From Anaerolineae bacterium (GTDB taxonomy: Bacteria > Chloroflexota > Anaerolineae > Aggregatilineales > Phototrophicaceae): a stretch of 64,000 nucleotides of DNA. The stretch spans positions 62,001 through 126,000 of the forward strand of contig JAJDZV010000007.1 in the NCBI GenBank assembly GCA_022824465.1. Reading direction: 5' to 3'. Position 1 is the stretch's first letter, and every line of letters starts with the position of its first letter. Below the pieces are notes generated by a model that was not told where the DNA came from, searched no databases, and saw only the letters and a program-made list of their open reading frames with translations. Position numbers and translations under genes: made by a program. Positions 63,050-64,000 of the stretch are shown piece by piece.

Positions 63050-63170
63050 TAAGCCCCGTTATGCGACATTTCGAGATTATATGTCTTCTACGATATGAAG
63101 CGTGGAAATATATATCATTACGCGCTTACGATATAAGTATATTACATCATTTGAGAGAAAAATCAAGCGG
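63050..63170 (-). promoter_or_regulatory. AT-rich control region for the small-protein cluster
   Basis: Far more AT-rich than any other region in the last 10 kb. Two related words, CTTCTACGATATGA and GCTTACGATATAA, lie about 37 bases apart on the plus strand. On the minus strand a TATAAT hexamer lies at about 63081-63076 without a good -35. I take it as a promoter/operator zone for the leftward genes. Confidence 0.4.
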
Positions 63171-63198
63171 CGAGGGGGGGTGAATTGCGCGGACGTTT

Positions 63199-63225
63199 TC
63201 GGGCGACCCGGTGGCTCGCCCCTAC
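63199..63225. repeat. 27-bp dispersed palindromic unit, copy
   Basis: Begins TCGGGCGACCC and ends CTCGCCCCTAC; the best-formed copy. Confidence 0.7.
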
Positions 63226-63308
63226 GAGGTCTTGGTCATTTTGTGGTTAAATTGCATGTGTGAACTTCTCTAAGCGCCAATCATAGAATCGTGTCGGAGA
63301 TTATAGAC

Positions 63309-63842
63309 ATGCCCCAAATCACAGTCGCCTCGCGCAATCCGGTGAAGCTCCGCGCGGCACAGTCCGCCTTCGGGCAGCTCTTCCCCGAGCAGTCTTTCGT
63401 CGTCAACGGCGTCGCTGTGGCCTCCGGCGTGCCCGACCAGCCGCGCTCGGTCGCCGAAACCATGCGCGGCGCCCGCCAACGCGCCGAAAATGCCCGCGCC
63501 GCCCAGCCCGATTCGGATTTCTGGGTCGGCATTGAAGGCGGCATCGAAGACACGGCCCAGGGCATGTTTTGTTTCGCCCGCATCTACATCTTCAACCACG
63601 CCGGCGCAGTCGGCTTGGGCCAGACCGCCGTCTTTTATCTGCCACGAGAAGTGGCCGAGCTGGTCCGCGCGGGAATGGAACTCGGCCACGCTGACGACAT
63701 CGTCTTCCAGCGCGACAACTCCAAGCAAGCCAACGGCGCCATCGGCATCCTCACCGACGATGTCGTCGACCGCGAAGCCTACTACATCCACGCCGTCATC
63801 ATGGCGCTGGTCCCCTTCAAGAATCCGACTTTGACCTGGTAG
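63309..63842 (+). CDS. yjjX: Inosine/xanthosine triphosphatase (YjjX/DUF84)
   Basis: A 177-residue non-canonical NTP phosphatase. ITVASRNPVKLRAAQSAF, GVPDQPRSVAETMRGARQRA, DFWVGIEGGIED and QRDNSKQANGAIGILTDDVVDR match the family. It removes ITP and XTP from the nucleotide pool. GGAG nine bases before the ATG at 63309; a GTG six codons upstream is an alternative. Confidence 0.93.
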   Translation: MPQITVASRNPVKLRAAQSAFGQLFPEQSFVVNGVAVASGVPDQPRSVAETMRGARQRAENARAAQPDSDFWVGIEGGIEDTAQGMFCFARIYIFNHAGAVGLGQTAVFYLPREVAELVRAGMELGHADDIVFQRDNSKQANGAIGILTDDVVDREAYYIHAVIMALVPFKNPTLTW

Positions 63843-63942
63843 AATATTTGCCGCCCCCATCCCCCAGCCCCTGTCCCGAAGCATCAGAGTAAAACCAAGT
63901 TAATCATGCAAAAAAGGACGGTACTCTCATTTTTCGGAATCC

Positions 63943-63969
63943 GTAGGGGCGATTCTGTGTGTCGCCCGA
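63943..63969. repeat. 27-bp dispersed palindromic unit, copy
   Basis: GTAGGGGCGA and GTCGCCCGA arms. A second, inverted unit seems to begin at about 63987 (TTGGGCGATTCACA) but is cut by the window edge. Confidence 0.6.
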
Positions 63970-64000
63970 AAATTCACGGTTATACATTGGGCGATTCACA

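Noticed and set aside
1..64000. tRNA, rRNA or CRISPR
   Set aside because: Gaps between genes were scanned for T-loop words and direct repeats with spacers; none fits. Only palindromic dispersed repeats were found.

Overview
The window is a high-GC bacterial chromosome segment, probably from a Chloroflexota bacterium of the Anaerolineae type. This is an inference from gene content: a VanW-family protein, the coenzyme F420 gene cofE, a solitary zinc-free ribosomal protein S4, Uma2 and DUF4013 proteins, and TPR proteins with pre-peptidase C-terminal domains. The sulfatase, GH29 fucosidase, enolase-superfamily and phytanoyl-CoA dioxygenase genes fit a marine or host-associated carbohydrate scavenger. 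I see no rRNA, tRNA, CRISPR array or transposase.

Layout: 1-3.1 kb holds a partial sulfatase, an Ldh2-family dehydrogenase and an alpha-L-fucosidase. 3.2-5.0 kb is a membrane operon (small membrane protein, NfeD, SPFH/stomatin). 5-8.6 kb has a GT-C glycosyltransferase coupled to a DUF1028 protein, then an aldo/keto reductase. 8.6-11.3 kb has two paralogous membrane-anchored TPR proteins. 11.6-14.4 kb has DinB, Uma2, and a tightly overlapping VOC-DUF1232-VOC-pncC operon. 14.5-16.2 kb is an AT-richer two-gene cassette of unknown function. 16.3-20.6 kb has htpG with a DUF1801 partner and small proteins.

21.7-26.0 kb is a small defence island: a fused type IIG restriction-methylation enzyme followed by a Shedu (DUF4263) nuclease. 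It is trailed by small coiled-coil genes and repeats up to 27.4 kb. 27.4-34.4 kb is mainly housekeeping (PCMT, MFS exporter, rlmB, cysS, GNAT, GT4). 34.5-43.5 kb holds a DUF697-like protein, PhyH with a 94-residue partner, rpsD with a terminator, an enolase-superfamily enzyme, a sugar isomerase-like protein, an operon of pepF, DUF3052 and an rfaE2-type gene, and a PIN-TRAM protein.

43.7-54.5 kb holds a DUF4013 protein, a GT9 glycosyltransferase, an enoyl-CoA hydratase coupled to a degenerate phosphoesterase-like protein and a sulfotransferase-like protein, an AT-rich FRG-domain gene with palindromic operator candidates, a kinase-like protein divergent from a large secreted TSP3/SH3/propeller protein, and cofE. 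54.5-64 kb holds an orphan ABC substrate-binding protein, a duplicated SWIM protein, a VanW protein, a sucrase/ferredoxin-like protein, an orphan ABC ATPase, trmD, a GNAT, an AT-rich cluster of small zinc-finger and coiled-coil proteins, and a YjjX-type NTP phosphatase.

A 27-bp imperfect palindrome with GGGGCGA and TCGCCC arms recurs in intergenic spaces. The best candidates for undescribed biology are the cassette at 14496-16237, the cluster at 62340-63045 and the FRG locus at 48466-49731. The restriction-Shedu island is a recognisable defence locus whose recognition domain looks recombined.
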